Shown: piece after piece, positions 1-8,208 of the stretch | Numbering within the stretch: position 1 is the first letter of the stretch | How the letters are laid out: each line of letters opens with the position of its first letter | Assembly (NCBI RefSeq): GCF_021245725.1 | Contig: NZ_JAJGSX010000006.1 | Location: 372,001-436,000, forward strand | DNA: 64,000 bases | From: Pseudonocardia sp. TRM90224 | GTDB lineage: Bacteria; Actinomycetota; Actinomycetes; Mycobacteriales; Pseudonocardiaceae | Direction of reading: 5' to 3' | The notes under the pieces: model-generated | The model's database searches: none | The model's input: only the letters and a program-made list of their open reading frames with translations | Told to the model about the DNA's origin: nothing | Translations under genes and position numbers: made by a program

Positions 1-813
1 CTCGATCCCTTGCGCCACGGCGGCCTCGTCGCCCCGCAGCGCGGCGCCGCGGTCGGGGCGGGTGAGCAGGAGAAAGGTCATGTTGCCGATCTGGTTCATC
101 GTCGTCTCGTGCCCGGCGACGAGGATGACGAAGGCCAAGGAGATCATCTCCGCCTCGGAGAGCTTGTCGCCGTCGTCCCGCGCGACGACGAGCGCCCCGA
201 GCAGGTCGTCGGTCGGCTGCTCGCGGCGTTGCGCCACCAGCCCCGACATGTAGGTGTACATCGCGCCCATCGACTGCGCGCGCTGCTCGGGGGTCTGGGA
301 CGTCATCGACAGCGCCGCGTCGGCGCCGGCCCGGAAGATCGGGCGGTCGGCGACGGGCACGCCGAGCAGCTCGCAGATGATCGTCACGGGCAGCGGGACC
401 GACAGGTGCCCCACCAGGTCGGCGCCCGGCCCTTCGGCACGCATGCCGGCCAGCATCTCCGCAGTGAGCCGGCGCGCCCGCGGGCGCAGCTCGGCGACCC
501 TGCGCGCGGTGAACGCCTTCGCGACGAGCTTGCGCAGGCGGGTGTGGTCGGGCGGGTCCATGTCGAGGATCGTCGGGACCTGCTCGGCGATCTCGGGACG
601 GACCCGCGGCACGTCCTTGCCGAACAGCTCGGCCCTGCTGAACCGCGGGTCGGACAGCACTGTGCGGACGTCGCCGTACCGCACGGCGAGCCACGCCTCG
701 CCGCCGAAGGGGAGCTGCACCCGCGAGACCGGCTCCTCGTCGAGCAGCGTCCGGAAGGTCGGGTCGAGGTCCATCGCCCGCGCGACGGAGAAGGGATAGC
801 TACGCGTCGCCAC
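1..813 (-). CDS. Cytochrome P450, 3' end outside window
   Basis: Class I-type bacterial cytochrome P450, a soluble heme monooxygenase fed by ferredoxin. The 271 visible codons begin at a GTG at 813 (VATRSYPFSV) and run off the window edge. Visible marks are the helix C region DPPDHTRLRKLV, which is typical of actinobacterial CYPs, and the I-helix oxygen-activation motif AGHETT near residue 237. The ExxR and the heme-binding Cys loop lie outside the window, so they cannot be checked. The gene follows a TetR regulator on the same strand, and the 41-bp gap holds a palindromic operator, so repression by that TetR protein is likely. The substrate cannot be inferred from this fragment. Confidence 0.95.
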   Translation of the reverse strand, partial: MATRSYPFSVARAMDLDPTFRTLLDEEPVSRVQLPFGGEAWLAVRYGDVRTVLSDPRFSRAELFGKDVPRVRPEIAEQVPTILDMDPPDHTRLRKLVAKAFTARRVAELRPRARRLTAEMLAGMRAEGPGADLVGHLSVPLPVTIICELLGVPVADRPIFRAGADAALSMTSQTPEQRAQSMGAMYTYMSGLVAQRREQPTDDLLGALVVARDDGDKLSEAEMISLAFVILVAGHETTMNQIGNMTFLLLTRPDRGAALRGDEAAVAQGIE

Positions 814-830
814 AACAAGCCCCCGATGCC

Positions 831-846
831 GTAAGCAAGTGCTTAC
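831..846. promoter_or_regulatory. TetR-type operator palindrome
   Basis: GTAAGCA-AG-TGCTTAC is a perfect 7-bp inverted repeat with a 2-bp spacer. It sits between the end of the TetR gene and the P450 start, 17 bp upstream of the GTG. Sites of this form (GTAAGC..GCTTAC) are common targets of TetR-family regulators. Binding by the neighbouring regulator is inferred. Confidence 0.6.
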
Positions 847-854
847 GGCCGAAG

Positions 855-1439
855 CTAGGAGCGCCCGGAGGAGCTGTCAAGCAACGCCGTCGACGCCCGC
901 CGGAGGTGCCCGGACGCGGCCTCGGCGGTCAGCATCGTGCCCACTCCGGGGATCGAGCGCATCACCGTGATGCCGAGCAGGAACGCCAGCAGCAGCTCGG
1001 CGCGAGCCACGGCGTCGTCGTGGTCGTCGGTGTCGACGAGCGAGGCGAACGCCGAGGTGTAGGCGGCTCCCAGCTCGGCACGCAGGTCGGCGCCGACCCC
1101 GGAGCTGCCGGCTCCGCGCAGCACGGCGAGGAAGGGTTCGGCCGACTTCACCGGCTCGAACATCGCCGCGATCGTCCGTTCGAGCAGCTCCTCGGGCGGC
1201 CCCGCGTTCAGCAGCTCCATCATTTCACCGCGGACGGCCTCGCTGAACAGCCCTTCCTTGTTGCCGAAGTAGCGGAAGAGCAGCGCCTGGTTGACCCCCG
1301 CCCGGTCGGCGACCGCGCGCACCGTCGTCCGGTCGTACCCCTCCGCCGCGAACAGCTCCTGCGCAGCGGTGAGCAACGCGCGACGGGTCGCGGCGGAATC
1401 CCGCGTCCTTACCGGTTCGTCCGTTCCCGCCGATGACAT
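855..1439 (-). CDS. TetR/AcrR family transcriptional regulator
   Basis: One-component repressor with an N-terminal DNA-binding helix-turn-helix and a C-terminal ligand and dimerisation domain. The HTH is clear: ALLTAAQELFAAEGYDRTTV followed by RAVADRAGVNQALLFRYFGN, ending at the usual K-E/D-L-F position (KEGLF). Length is about 194 residues from the ATG at 1439, normal for the family. A GTG six codons upstream (1457) is an alternative start, and neither has a convincing Shine-Dalgarno sequence. The gene lies directly upstream of the P450 gene with a palindrome between them, which suggests control of the P450. It is divergent from the DUF5709 gene. The ligand is unknown. Confidence 0.92.
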   Translation of the reverse strand: MSSAGTDEPVRTRDSAATRRALLTAAQELFAAEGYDRTTVRAVADRAGVNQALLFRYFGNKEGLFSEAVRGEMMELLNAGPPEELLERTIAAMFEPVKSAEPFLAVLRGAGSSGVGADLRAELGAAYTSAFASLVDTDDHDDAVARAELLLAFLLGITVMRSIPGVGTMLTAEAASGHLRRASTALLDSSSGRS

Positions 1440-1504
1440 GCGGGGATGAGACCACACCCGGGGCGTTTGTGTGTGACCCCCACGCGACCGGGTAACTCCT
1501 CCAC

Positions 1505-1938
1505 ATGCCGCAACGCGACGAGGAGCACCAGCCGCAGTCCGCCGAACTCGGCGCTGCGGTGCAGCTGGACACGCCGAGACGCTCGACGACCCGCCCGGCG
1601 ACCCCCTCGACGCCGGGTACGTGCCGCCGGACCGGCCTTACGTGCTCGACGACGACGGGGTGAGCTCGGCCGCGATGGGGCGCACCGAGAACCCGGAGGA
1701 GCGGCTGCACCGCGAGGAACCGGAGGAGGACGCAATGACCGATCCGAACCGCTCAGGACGGCTGAGCGACACCGGTGCGGACGTCGGCATCGACGGCGGT
1801 GCCGCCAGCGCCGAGGAAGCCGCCATGCACACCGTGCGCGGGAACACCGCCGAGGACATCGACCGCTCGCCCGAGACGGACGGCGCCGCCGCGCCGGCGT
1901 CGGGACGTGACGATGTCGGCCCACAGATGGGCCGTTAG
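1505..1938 (+). pseudogene. DUF5709-family protein, apparent frameshift
   Basis: Small acidic actinobacterial protein of unknown function. The family core is recognisable in frame 1: AETLDDPPGDPLDAGYVPPD, then RPYVLDDDGVSS, and a C-terminal half rich in Asp/Glu/Gly (DTGADVGIDGG). The natural N-terminus (ATG at 1505, MPQRDEEHQPQSAELGAAVQ) is in the next frame. That frame changes at about 1568-1573, where QLD should continue into AETLDD. One extra base there would restore a single reading frame of about 145 residues. As written, frame 2 stops at about 1663 and frame 1 has only a GTG at 1621, giving 105 residues. It is either a real frameshift or a sequencing error. The gene is divergent from the TetR gene. 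Confidence 0.65.
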
Positions 1939-1955
1939 CGGGGAGAATGGGCCAG

Positions 1956-2378
1956 GTGAAGCGTCCGAACCCGCTGCGGTGGCTGTGGTACGCGATGGGC
2001 GGCGGGCTGCCGTCGCGGCACCGGGAGTGGGTGCTGCACGACGTGACCGCCAGATGGTGGCGGGTGCGCGCCTTCGTGCGCTCGCTCGTGCAGATCCTGC
2101 CGTTCGCGGTGCTGGTGTACTTCGTCGTTCCGGGGGAGCCGTGGGTCAGGCTGATGGCCGTGGCCGGGGGAGTCTTCGTCGGGATGATCTACGGTGCGGC
2201 GTTCCAGGACGAGTCGACCGAGCATCGCGCGGTGAAGGCGGGGTACCCGCGCGGGACTGCGACGGCGGTGCGCGCGGAGGCGAACGCCGACGAGCGGGCC
2301 GCAGCCGAGCTCCGGTACGCGGCGCGGTACCGGAACGGCGGGCCGCCCGACACCGTCACTCCGCGCAGCTCTGCGTGA
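1956..2378 (+). CDS. DUF5313 family membrane-associated protein
   Basis: Uncharacterised actinobacterial protein of about 140 residues. The family signature is visible at the N-terminus: RPNPLRWLWYAMGGGLP, then a REWVLHD motif. One or two membrane segments follow (ILPFAVLVYFVV and LMAVAGGVFVGMIYGAAF), and the tail is charged and hydrophilic (AEANADERAAAELRYAARYR). I prefer the GTG at 1956 because GGGAGA lies about nine bases upstream and the family begins near KRPNP; the ATG at 1947 is possible but sits against its ribosome binding site. The last 23 bp overlap the convergent SsgA-like gene. No biochemical role is known to me. Confidence 0.75.
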   Translation: MKRPNPLRWLWYAMGGGLPSRHREWVLHDVTARWWRVRAFVRSLVQILPFAVLVYFVVPGEPWVRLMAVAGGVFVGMIYGAAFQDESTEHRAVKAGYPRGTATAVRAEANADERAAAELRYAARYRNGGPPDTVTPRSSA

Positions 2379-2775
2379 TCTTCGCGATTTCCCCGTCGAT
2401 GTCCATCATCCCTTCCTCGTCACCCAGCGCGACCAGCTCGGTGGTGGCCTCGACGAAGTGGCGGAGCAGGTCGCGGTCGACCTCGAGCACCGCGCGCCCG
2501 TCGGTGGACCGGATCTCGATCTCGACGATGTCGTAGCCCTCGACGATCTGCGGGCTCATCCTGATGTCGCCGTCACCGGCGGCGCGGGAGAGCGATTCGA
2601 CCACGAGCTCGCGGCCGACCAGCCACTCCACCCACCTGTCTTGCCTGGTACGGACGGCCAACGTGATCGCGAAGGGGTCGTCGGCGTGGTAGATCCAGCG
2701 CGTGACGACCGGCGCGGGCTGGCCGTGCAGCACGGTGAACATGTCCTGCTGAACCGAGTCGGTGCTCATGCTCAT
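2356..2775 (-). CDS. SsgA-family sporulation/cell division regulator
   Basis: SsgA-like protein (SALP). In Streptomyces, members of this family position septa, recruit FtsZ, or act in spore wall maturation. The 139-residue protein has the family hallmarks: IYHADDPFAITL (compare the family's YxxxDPxAVxL), the stretch WVEWLVGRELVVESL matching the 'W.FaRELL..G' block, then AGDGDIRM and the strand IVEIEIRSTDGRAVLEVDR. Start ATG at 2775 has a GGGGG Shine-Dalgarno sequence. The 3' end overlaps the DUF5313 gene on the other strand. Organisms carrying SALPs generally differentiate, but which paralogue this is cannot be said from sequence alone. Confidence 0.88.
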   Translation of the reverse strand: MSMSTDSVQQDMFTVLHGQPAPVVTRWIYHADDPFAITLAVRTRQDRWVEWLVGRELVVESLSRAAGDGDIRMSPQIVEGYDIVEIEIRSTDGRAVLEVDRDLLRHFVEATTELVALGDEEGMMDIDGEIAKITQSCAE

Positions 2776-2950
2776 CGCCCCCTGGGGCTTCGGGTGTCCG
2801 TCGCCGATGCGACGGTGTCATGGGCTAGATCGCCGCAGCGGGCCGGAATGCTGCACCTGTTTCGTTTCTTCACCCGAATCAGTGAGTAATCACCCATCCG
2901 GGGGCTGTACGGTAACCCGCCGTCGTTCGGATGCCGATCCAGGGCTCCGA

Positions 2951-3460
2951 TCAGGCAGAACGCTCGGCGGTGACCACCCAGATGCCGCCCGCGCCGGACT
3001 TCGACGGCTGCGAAAGGGTCAACGTCAACAAGCGGGGTCCTTCGCGCACCTCGACGGTCGTCCGACCGCCTGCCGATCCGGTGACGGCGGCCTCGGCCGT
3101 CGTCCATTCATGAGCGGCCGAGACGTAGGAGAGCGCGACCTCGGTGGGGTCGAGCAGCCACGGCTGGGACCCGCGGTCAACCTCGGCCTGCAGTGCGGCT
3201 GCCTCCGCGGCGCCAGCTGCGGGCCACGGCAGCGAGGTGCTGACGTCGCCCTGGTCCGGGAGGCGGGGTAGCGCGCCGGGCGTCGGGCGGGGGTGCGTGC
3301 TGCTGGGCGCCGGATCCGGATCCCGTGTCGCCTCTTCCCGGGTGGTCGGCGCCGCACCCGCTGCCGTCGACCGGGGCGACTCGCTGTTCCCGCAGCTAGT
3401 GAGCAGCAGGCCGGCCGCCAGCACCACGGCGGCGGCCGCGATGCGGCGGGATGTGATCAC
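2951..3460 (-). CDS. Putative lipoprotein of unknown function
   Basis: A 169-residue secreted protein. The N-terminus has Arg residues (MITSRR), a hydrophobic core and a lipobox LLTSC with the acylated Cys at about residue 23. A Pro/Ser/Thr/Ala-rich linker follows (PDPAPSSTHPRPTPG), then a compact C-terminal domain of about 90 residues with alternating strands (GRTTVEVREGPRLLTLTLSQ) ending in GGIWVVTAERSA. This fits a small beta-domain anchored outside the membrane. I do not recognise the family. The adjacent acyl-CoA synthetase gene is divergent. Confidence 0.8.
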   Translation of the reverse strand: MITSRRIAAAAVVLAAGLLLTSCGNSESPRSTAAGAAPTTREEATRDPDPAPSSTHPRPTPGALPRLPDQGDVSTSLPWPAAGAAEAAALQAEVDRGSQPWLLDPTEVALSYVSAAHEWTTAEAAVTGSAGGRTTVEVREGPRLLTLTLSQPSKSGAGGIWVVTAERSA

Positions 3461-3523
3461 CGGTCCACCGTAGGCAGCGCCGCCGGTCGCCTCCCGGCAA
3501 CCCCTCCGGCACGTCAGGGTGCT

Positions 3524-3535
3524 CTCCGATCGGAG
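3524..3535. promoter_or_regulatory. 12-bp perfect palindrome upstream of acyl-CoA synthetase
   Basis: CTCCGATCGGAG lies in the divergent gap between the lipoprotein and the acyl-CoA synthetase, 74 bp before the latter's start. It could be a regulator site, but a palindrome this short can occur by chance in GC-rich DNA. Confidence 0.25.
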
Positions 3536-3609
3536 GTGAGCCGGAAGGGTCCCTACGGCTTAGTGTGCGGGCGGATCGGTATGGGCGGCTACTTCGGCGA
3601 GGTGAACGG

Positions 3610-5295
3610 ATGAACCCGTCAGCACAGGCCTTCTACGCGGCGCGGGAGTTCCTGGTGGCGCACCGGGAGGACTACGACACGGCCTACCGGGAGTTCCGCT
3701 GGCCGGAGATCGACGAGTTCAACTGGGCGCTCGACCACTTCGACGCGGTCGCCGTCGACGGCGTGCGTGGCGCGCAGCGGGCGCTGTGGATCGTCGAGCA
3801 GGACGGCAGCGAGGCCTACTGGACGTTCGCGGAGCTCTCGGCGCGCTCCAACAAGGTCGCCAACTGGCTGCGCGCAAACGGCGTCGCCCGCGGCGACCGG
3901 ATCATCCTGATGCTGGGCAACCAGGTGGAGCTGTGGGAGACGCTGCTCGCCGCGATGAAGCTGGGCGCGGTGGTGATCCCGGCGACGACCCTGCTCACGG
4001 CGTCGGACCTGCGTGACCGGCTCGACTGCGGCGGCGCGAAGCACGTTGTCGTCGGCGGTGCCGACGCTGGCAAGTTCGAGGGCGTGGAGGGCGACTACAC
4101 GCGGATCGCGGTGCGCGAGGCGCCCGAGGGCTGGCTGGACTACGCGGCGGCGGACGGTGCGTCGAGCGAGTTCACCCCCGACGGCGTGACCCGCGGCTCC
4201 GACACCTTGCTGCTCTACTTCACCTCCGGGACGACCGCCAAGCCGAAGCTGGTGGAGCACACCCACGCGTCCTACCCGGTCGGGCACCTCTCGACGATGT
4301 ACTGGATCGGGCTCGCGCCCGGCGACGTCCATCTGAACATCTCCTCGCCCGGCTGGGCGAAGCACGCGTGGAGCAACGTCTTCGCGCCGTGGATCGCGGA
4401 GTCGTGCGTGCTGGTCATGAACTACGCCCGGTTCGACGCCGAGAGCGTGCTGGGGGTGCTCGACCGCTGCAACGTCACGAGCTTCTGCGCGCCGCCGACG
4501 GTCTGGCGGATGCTGATCCAGGCCGACCTCTCCGGCCTCGCGAACCCGCCGTCGAAGGTTGTCGGCGCCGGTGAGCCGCTCAACCCCGAGGTGATCGAGC
4601 AGGTCGAGAAGGCGTGGGGGGTGCGGATCCGCGACGGCTTCGGCCAGACCGAGAGCACCGTGCAGATCGGCAACCCGCCCGGTCAGAGCGTCAAGCCGGG
4701 CTCGATGGGCCGTCCGATCCCCGGGTACCCGATCGAGCTGGTCGACCCCGCGACCGGGGAGAAGGCCGACGAGGGGGAGATCTGCATCGACCTCGCCCGC
4801 CGCCCGCTCGGGCTGATGGTCGGCTACCACGGCGACGACGAGCGCAACGCCGAGGCGATGGCCGGCGGCTACTACCACACCGGGGACGTCGGGTCCCGGG
4901 ACTCGGACGGCTACATCACCTACGTCGGGCGGTCCGACGACGTGTTCAAGGCGAGCGACTACCGGATCAGCCCCTTCGAGCTGGAGAGCGTGCTGATCGA
5001 GCACCCCGCCGTGGCCGAGGCGGCCGTCGTGCCGTCGCCCGACCCGTTGCGGCTCGCCGTGCCGAAGGCGTACGTGGTGCTGGCCGCCGGGCACGAGCCG
5101 ACGGAGGAGACGGCGCGGTCGATCCTCGAGTTCGCGCGGGACAACCTCGCCCCGTACAAGCGGGTGCGCCGGCTGGAGTTCGCGCCGTTGCCCAAGACGA
5201 TCTCGGGCAAGATCAGGCGGGTCGAGCTCCGCGGGCGCGAGGGCGAGATCCATGCCGACGCCGCGGCGGCGGTCGAGGGGGAATACACGTTGTGA
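3610..5295 (+). CDS. Acyl-CoA synthetase (AMP-binding)
   Basis: Member of the ANL superfamily that activates a carboxylic acid as an acyl-adenylate and transfers it to CoA. The 561 residues show the P-loop A3 motif YFTSGTTAKPK near residue 204, the A5 region GFGQTES near 344, the A7 motif YYHTGD near 422, GRSDDVFKASDYRISPFELE in the hinge region (the usual hinge is GRxDDxxKxxGYRI/V, and here the Gly is Ser), and the catalytic Lys in KTISGKIRR near 530. The start ATG at 3610 is preceded by GAGGTG. Overall similarity is to medium-chain or benzoate-type synthetases, but the substrate cannot be fixed. It stands alone, not in an obvious operon. Confidence 0.92.
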   Translation: MNPSAQAFYAAREFLVAHREDYDTAYREFRWPEIDEFNWALDHFDAVAVDGVRGAQRALWIVEQDGSEAYWTFAELSARSNKVANWLRANGVARGDRIILMLGNQVELWETLLAAMKLGAVVIPATTLLTASDLRDRLDCGGAKHVVVGGADAGKFEGVEGDYTRIAVREAPEGWLDYAAADGASSEFTPDGVTRGSDTLLLYFTSGTTAKPKLVEHTHASYPVGHLSTMYWIGLAPGDVHLNISSPGWAKHAWSNVFAPWIAESCVLVMNYARFDAESVLGVLDRCNVTSFCAPPTVWRMLIQADLSGLANPPSKVVGAGEPLNPEVIEQVEKAWGVRIRDGFGQTESTVQIGNPPGQSVKPGSMGRPIPGYPIELVDPATGEKADEGEICIDLARRPLGLMVGYHGDDERNAEAMAGGYYHTGDVGSRDSDGYITYVGRSDDVFKASDYRISPFELESVLIEHPAVAEAAVVPSPDPLRLAVPKAYVVLAAGHEPTEETARSILEFARDNLAPYKRVRRLEFAPLPKTISGKIRRVELRGREGEIHADAAAAVEGEYTL

Positions 5296-5311
5296 CGCTG
5301 CGCGCTCGTCA

Positions 5312-5331
5312 GATCACTACGTGCTGTGATC
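5312..5331 (+). terminator. Weak hairpin after acyl-CoA synthetase
   Basis: GATCAC-8 nt-GTGATC starts 17 bp after the stop codon. It has a six-bp stem and no T-run, so it is at best a weak terminator. The surrounding gap (5296-5494) is AT-richer than the genes and otherwise holds nothing I can name. Confidence 0.25.
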
Positions 5332-5494
5332 AGTGCAGGTCAGAGGCGCGCTGAGCGGTAACCCTCGGCCGACGATCGGTAAAAGTACAGGTTGGACGGT
5401 CATCCGTTCACACGTCGGCCGCGGCGTTTCTGCCGTTCACAGCAGGGCCCGTCACAGACCGGAATCTCTTGGGCCCGCGGATGTTGGGCGGAGT

Positions 5495-5749
5495 GTGACG
5501 CAAGGACCGGCGGTGGCCGCTCACGACGCGGGCGGCGACAACCTGCCCATGGCCGAGATGATGGCGGGGATGCCGGAGGTGTGGCGACGCCTCCTCGCCG
5601 CGCACGTAGCCGATCGCCTGGGCCGCTGCACGACGTGCCGCAACTCCAGCGGCTCCGGCGAACGCTGGCCCTGCTCCCTGCACCAGATCGCCGTCGACGC
5701 CCGCCGGCTCTACGAGCTGCGGCTCGGGCAGTCCGTCGGCGGGGAGTGA
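5495..5749 (+). CDS. Small conserved-looking Cys/His protein
   Basis: Unrecognised protein of about 84 residues. A GTG at 5495 sits just after GGCGGAG, and the ATG at 5551 (MAEMMAGMPEVWRRLLAAH) is an alternative. The notable part is a Cys cluster, RCTTCRNSSGSGERWPCSLH: CxxC, then Cys and His 13 to 16 residues later. This is a plausible zinc site, and the tail is helical (IAVDARRLYELRLGQ). The pattern resembles short actinobacterial proteins with a CxxC...WPCxLH block whose function I do not know. The codon pattern supports coding only from about 5520 onward. Confidence 0.6.
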   Translation: MTQGPAVAAHDAGGDNLPMAEMMAGMPEVWRRLLAAHVADRLGRCTTCRNSSGSGERWPCSLHQIAVDARRLYELRLGQSVGGE

Positions 5750-5784
5750 CGCGCCACCGCCAGCGCGCGGTGCCGGACAGAGCG

Positions 5785-6411
5785 CTAGCGCTTGCCCTCG
5801 GTCCAGTCGTCGTAGGCGATGCGGTTGATCGCCAGCACGTCCCCGATCGTGGACCACTGGTTGCGCCCGAGCCGCGCGAGCGGGCGCAGCTTGTCGATGG
5901 TGGGCAGCGCGCCCTCCTGCATGTCGCCCTCGACGACGTGCTCGGCGATGGCCGCGTGCACGACGTTCCCGATCACGATGGTGGAGTCGCCCAGCTCGAC
6001 GGCCTGGTGCAGCCGGCATTCCAGCGCCACGGGCGACTCGGCGACCCGCGGTGGCGCGACGACCGTGCTCGGCTCCGGGGTGACGCCCACCTCCGCGAAC
6101 TCGTCGAGGTCGGGTGGGAAGTTCGTCGCGGTCGCGTTGATCTGCTCGAACAGCGGCTCGGGCGCGAGGTTGACGACGAACTCGCCGGTCGCGACGGCGT
6201 TGCGCAACGAGTCCTTCTTGCCGTGGCTCGTGAACTGCACCATCGGCGGGTCGACGCACGAGACGGTGAAGAACGAGTGCGGCGCGAGGTTGGCCACGCC
6301 GTCGGCCGAGACGGTCGACACCCACGCGATCGGGCGGGGCACGACGACCGAGGTGAGGACGCGGTAGAACCGGCCGGCGCCGAGCTCGTCGGGATCGATG
6401 TGGATGCGCAC
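5785..6411 (-). CDS. Flavin reductase family (FMN-binding) protein
   Basis: Flavoprotein of the flavin reductase-like split-barrel fold. Members reduce free flavin for two-component monooxygenases or act as NAD(P)H oxidoreductases. About 208 residues begin at the GTG at 6411 (VRIHIDPDELGAG), preceded by a strong GGGGGAGGA; the open frame further upstream (to 6459) is not needed. Typical features are RPIAWVSTVSADGVANLAPH, then SFFTVSCVDPPMVQF, the GKKDSLRNA segment contacting the flavin phosphate, and GEFVVNLAPE. No oxygenase partner is adjacent, so the substrate is unknown. The divergent neighbour is cobD. Confidence 0.9.
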   Translation of the reverse strand: MRIHIDPDELGAGRFYRVLTSVVVPRPIAWVSTVSADGVANLAPHSFFTVSCVDPPMVQFTSHGKKDSLRNAVATGEFVVNLAPEPLFEQINATATNFPPDLDEFAEVGVTPEPSTVVAPPRVAESPVALECRLHQAVELGDSTIVIGNVVHAAIAEHVVEGDMQEGALPTIDKLRPLARLGRNQWSTIGDVLAINRIAYDDWTEGKR

Positions 6412-6479
6412 GCGGCAATCCTCCCCCGCGCACCACGCCGTGGGCCGGGCCCACCCCACCGGCTGGGTAGGGTCGGCCG

Positions 6480-7430
6480 GTGCTGGGACGGGCCGTAGGG
6501 CTGCTGGTCGGGGTCGCGGCCGACGCCGTGTTCGGTGATCCGCGGCGGTGGCACCCGGTCGCCGGGTTCGGGACGGTCGCGGCGGCGCTGGAGCGGCGCT
6601 CGTACGCCGACCGGCGCGCGGCCGGCGCTGCGCACACCGTCGCGCTGGTGGGGGCGACCGTGCTGCTCGGCGCAGCGGTCGAGGTGCTCGGCAGGCGCCG
6701 CCCGCTCGTCGAGGCGACGGTGACGGCCGCGGCGACCTGGGCCGTGCTCGGCGGCTCGTCGCTCGCCGGCCACGGCGCCGCGCTGGCGGCCGAGCTCGAC
6801 GGCGGCGATCTTGCGGCCGCGCGGGCCCGGATCCCGGCCCTGTGCGGGCGCGACCCCGCGTCGCTCGACGCGGCGGGGATGGCCCGCGCCGGCACCGAGT
6901 CGATGGCCGAGAACACCTCCGACGCCGTGGTCGCGCCGCTGTTGTGGGGCGCCGTCGCGGGCGTGCCGGGCTTGCTCGGCTACCGCGCGGTCAACACCCT
7001 CGACGCGATGATCGGCCACCGCTCGCCGCGCTATCTGCGTTTCGGCTGGGCCGCGGCCCGCATCGACGACGTCGCCAACCTGGTGCCGGCGCGGGTGGCG
7101 GCGCTGCTGTTCGCGCTGCTCGCCCCGACGGTTGCGGGGTCGCCGCGCGCGGCGCTGGCGGCGTGGTGGCGCGACGCGTCGGCGCACCCGAGCCCCAACG
7201 CCGGCCCCGTCGAGGCCGCCGCGGCGGGCGCGCTCGGTGTCGGGCTCGGCGGGCGCACCGTCTACGCGCACGGTGTCGAGGAGCGGCCGCGGCTCGGCGC
7301 CGGCCCGCCGCCCGCGCCCGCCGACCTCCGCCGGGCCGCGGCGCTCTCCCGACGGGTCGGGCTGGCGGCTGCGGCGCTGGCTGCGGCCGCGGCGCTCAGC
7401 CCGAGAGGAACTCGTCGATCAGCCCGTTGA
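6480..7430 (+). CDS. cobD: Adenosylcobinamide-phosphate synthase CobD/CbiB
   Basis: Integral membrane enzyme that attaches the aminopropanol(-phosphate) arm to adenosylcobyric acid in cobalamin synthesis. The 316 residues contain family landmarks: DAVFGDPRRWHPVAGFG near residue 14, GRDPASLDAAGMARAGTESM with AENTSDAVVAPLLW near 140, GYRAVNTLDAMIGHRS near 165, and HPSPNAGPVEAAAAGALGV near 238. Several hydrophobic segments are spread through it. Start is the GTG at 6480. The 3' end overlaps the convergent hydrolase gene by 35 bp. Other cobalamin genes (cobQ, cobO, cobB) lie within 10 kb on the same strand but are not contiguous. Confidence 0.94.
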   Translation: MLGRAVGLLVGVAADAVFGDPRRWHPVAGFGTVAAALERRSYADRRAAGAAHTVALVGATVLLGAAVEVLGRRRPLVEATVTAAATWAVLGGSSLAGHGAALAAELDGGDLAAARARIPALCGRDPASLDAAGMARAGTESMAENTSDAVVAPLLWGAVAGVPGLLGYRAVNTLDAMIGHRSPRYLRFGWAAARIDDVANLVPARVAALLFALLAPTVAGSPRAALAAWWRDASAHPSPNAGPVEAAAAGALGVGLGGRTVYAHGVEERPRLGAGPPPAPADLRRAAALSRRVGLAAAALAAAAALSPRGTRRSAR

Positions 7431-8208
7431 CCTGCGGCGGCACCTCCAGAGCCGCGAGGTGGGCGGCGTTCTCGATGACCACCAGCTCCGCGGTCGGGAT
7501 CGCCGAGGCCATCGCCGACACCTCCGCGACGGGGAAGGTGGAGTCCTCCTGGCCCGCGACGACGAGCACCGGCGCGGTGATGCCGGCGAACAGGGCTCGC
7601 TGGTCGGGCCGCAGCGGCACGATGCTGCGCACGGCCCACCGGACCGAGCGGACGTCCGCGGCAGCGGCGAGCCGCACGACCCGCCGGACGACGTCGGGCC
7701 GGTGGCGGCGCGAGGTCGGGCCGAGGAACGCCTTCACCACCGACGACGTGAGCGGCGGACGGACCCCGCCGAGCAGCGTGCTGACCTGCAGCAGCAGCTC
7801 GTACTCGACCTTCTGTCGCCACCCGGCCGCCGACGCCGTGCCGTTCAGCAGGACGCATCGGCGGACGCGCTCGGGGTAGCGGGCCGCGAACGTGCCGCCC
7901 GTCATCGCGCCCCACGAGTTGCCGACGACGTCGGCGGTTGCGAAGTCGAGGAGGTCGAGCACGTCCGTGACGCACCCCGCGCAGCTGTCCAGGGTGAACG
8001 TCCTGGTGAGGGCCTCGCTGCCGCCGTGGCCGGGCGGGTCGACCGCGATCGTGGTGAACCGGTCGGCGAAGTGGGCGACCTGCGCGTCCCAGAGCGTGCG
8101 GTCCATCATCAGGCTCGGCCAGAACAGCAGTGCCGGCCCGGAGCCCGCGACGTCGACCCGCAGCCGGCCGAGCCGGGTCGGGACGTCGAGCGTCCTCTTG
8201 GTGATCAT
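7396..8208 (-). CDS. Alpha/beta hydrolase
   Basis: Serine hydrolase of the alpha/beta fold, 270 residues. Visible features are the oxyanion-side strand PALLFWPSLMMDRTLWD, the DPPGHGGS loop near 58-64, the nucleophile elbow GNSWGA (Ser98), the acid-side strand APVLVVAGQEDSTFP, and a His in ENAAHLAALE near the end. The arrangement resembles the 3-oxoadipate enol-lactonase/esterase type, but the substrate cannot be assigned. The ATG at 8208 overlaps the stop of the upstream LigD-type polymerase (ATGA), which implies translational coupling. Confidence 0.88.
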   Translation of the reverse strand: MITKRTLDVPTRLGRLRVDVAGSGPALLFWPSLMMDRTLWDAQVAHFADRFTTIAVDPPGHGGSEALTRTFTLDSCAGCVTDVLDLLDFATADVVGNSWGAMTGGTFAARYPERVRRCVLLNGTASAAGWRQKVEYELLLQVSTLLGGVRPPLTSSVVKAFLGPTSRRHRPDVVRRVVRLAAAADVRSVRWAVRSIVPLRPDQRALFAGITAPVLVVAGQEDSTFPVAEVSAMASAIPTAELVVIENAAHLAALEVPPQVNGLIDEFLSG

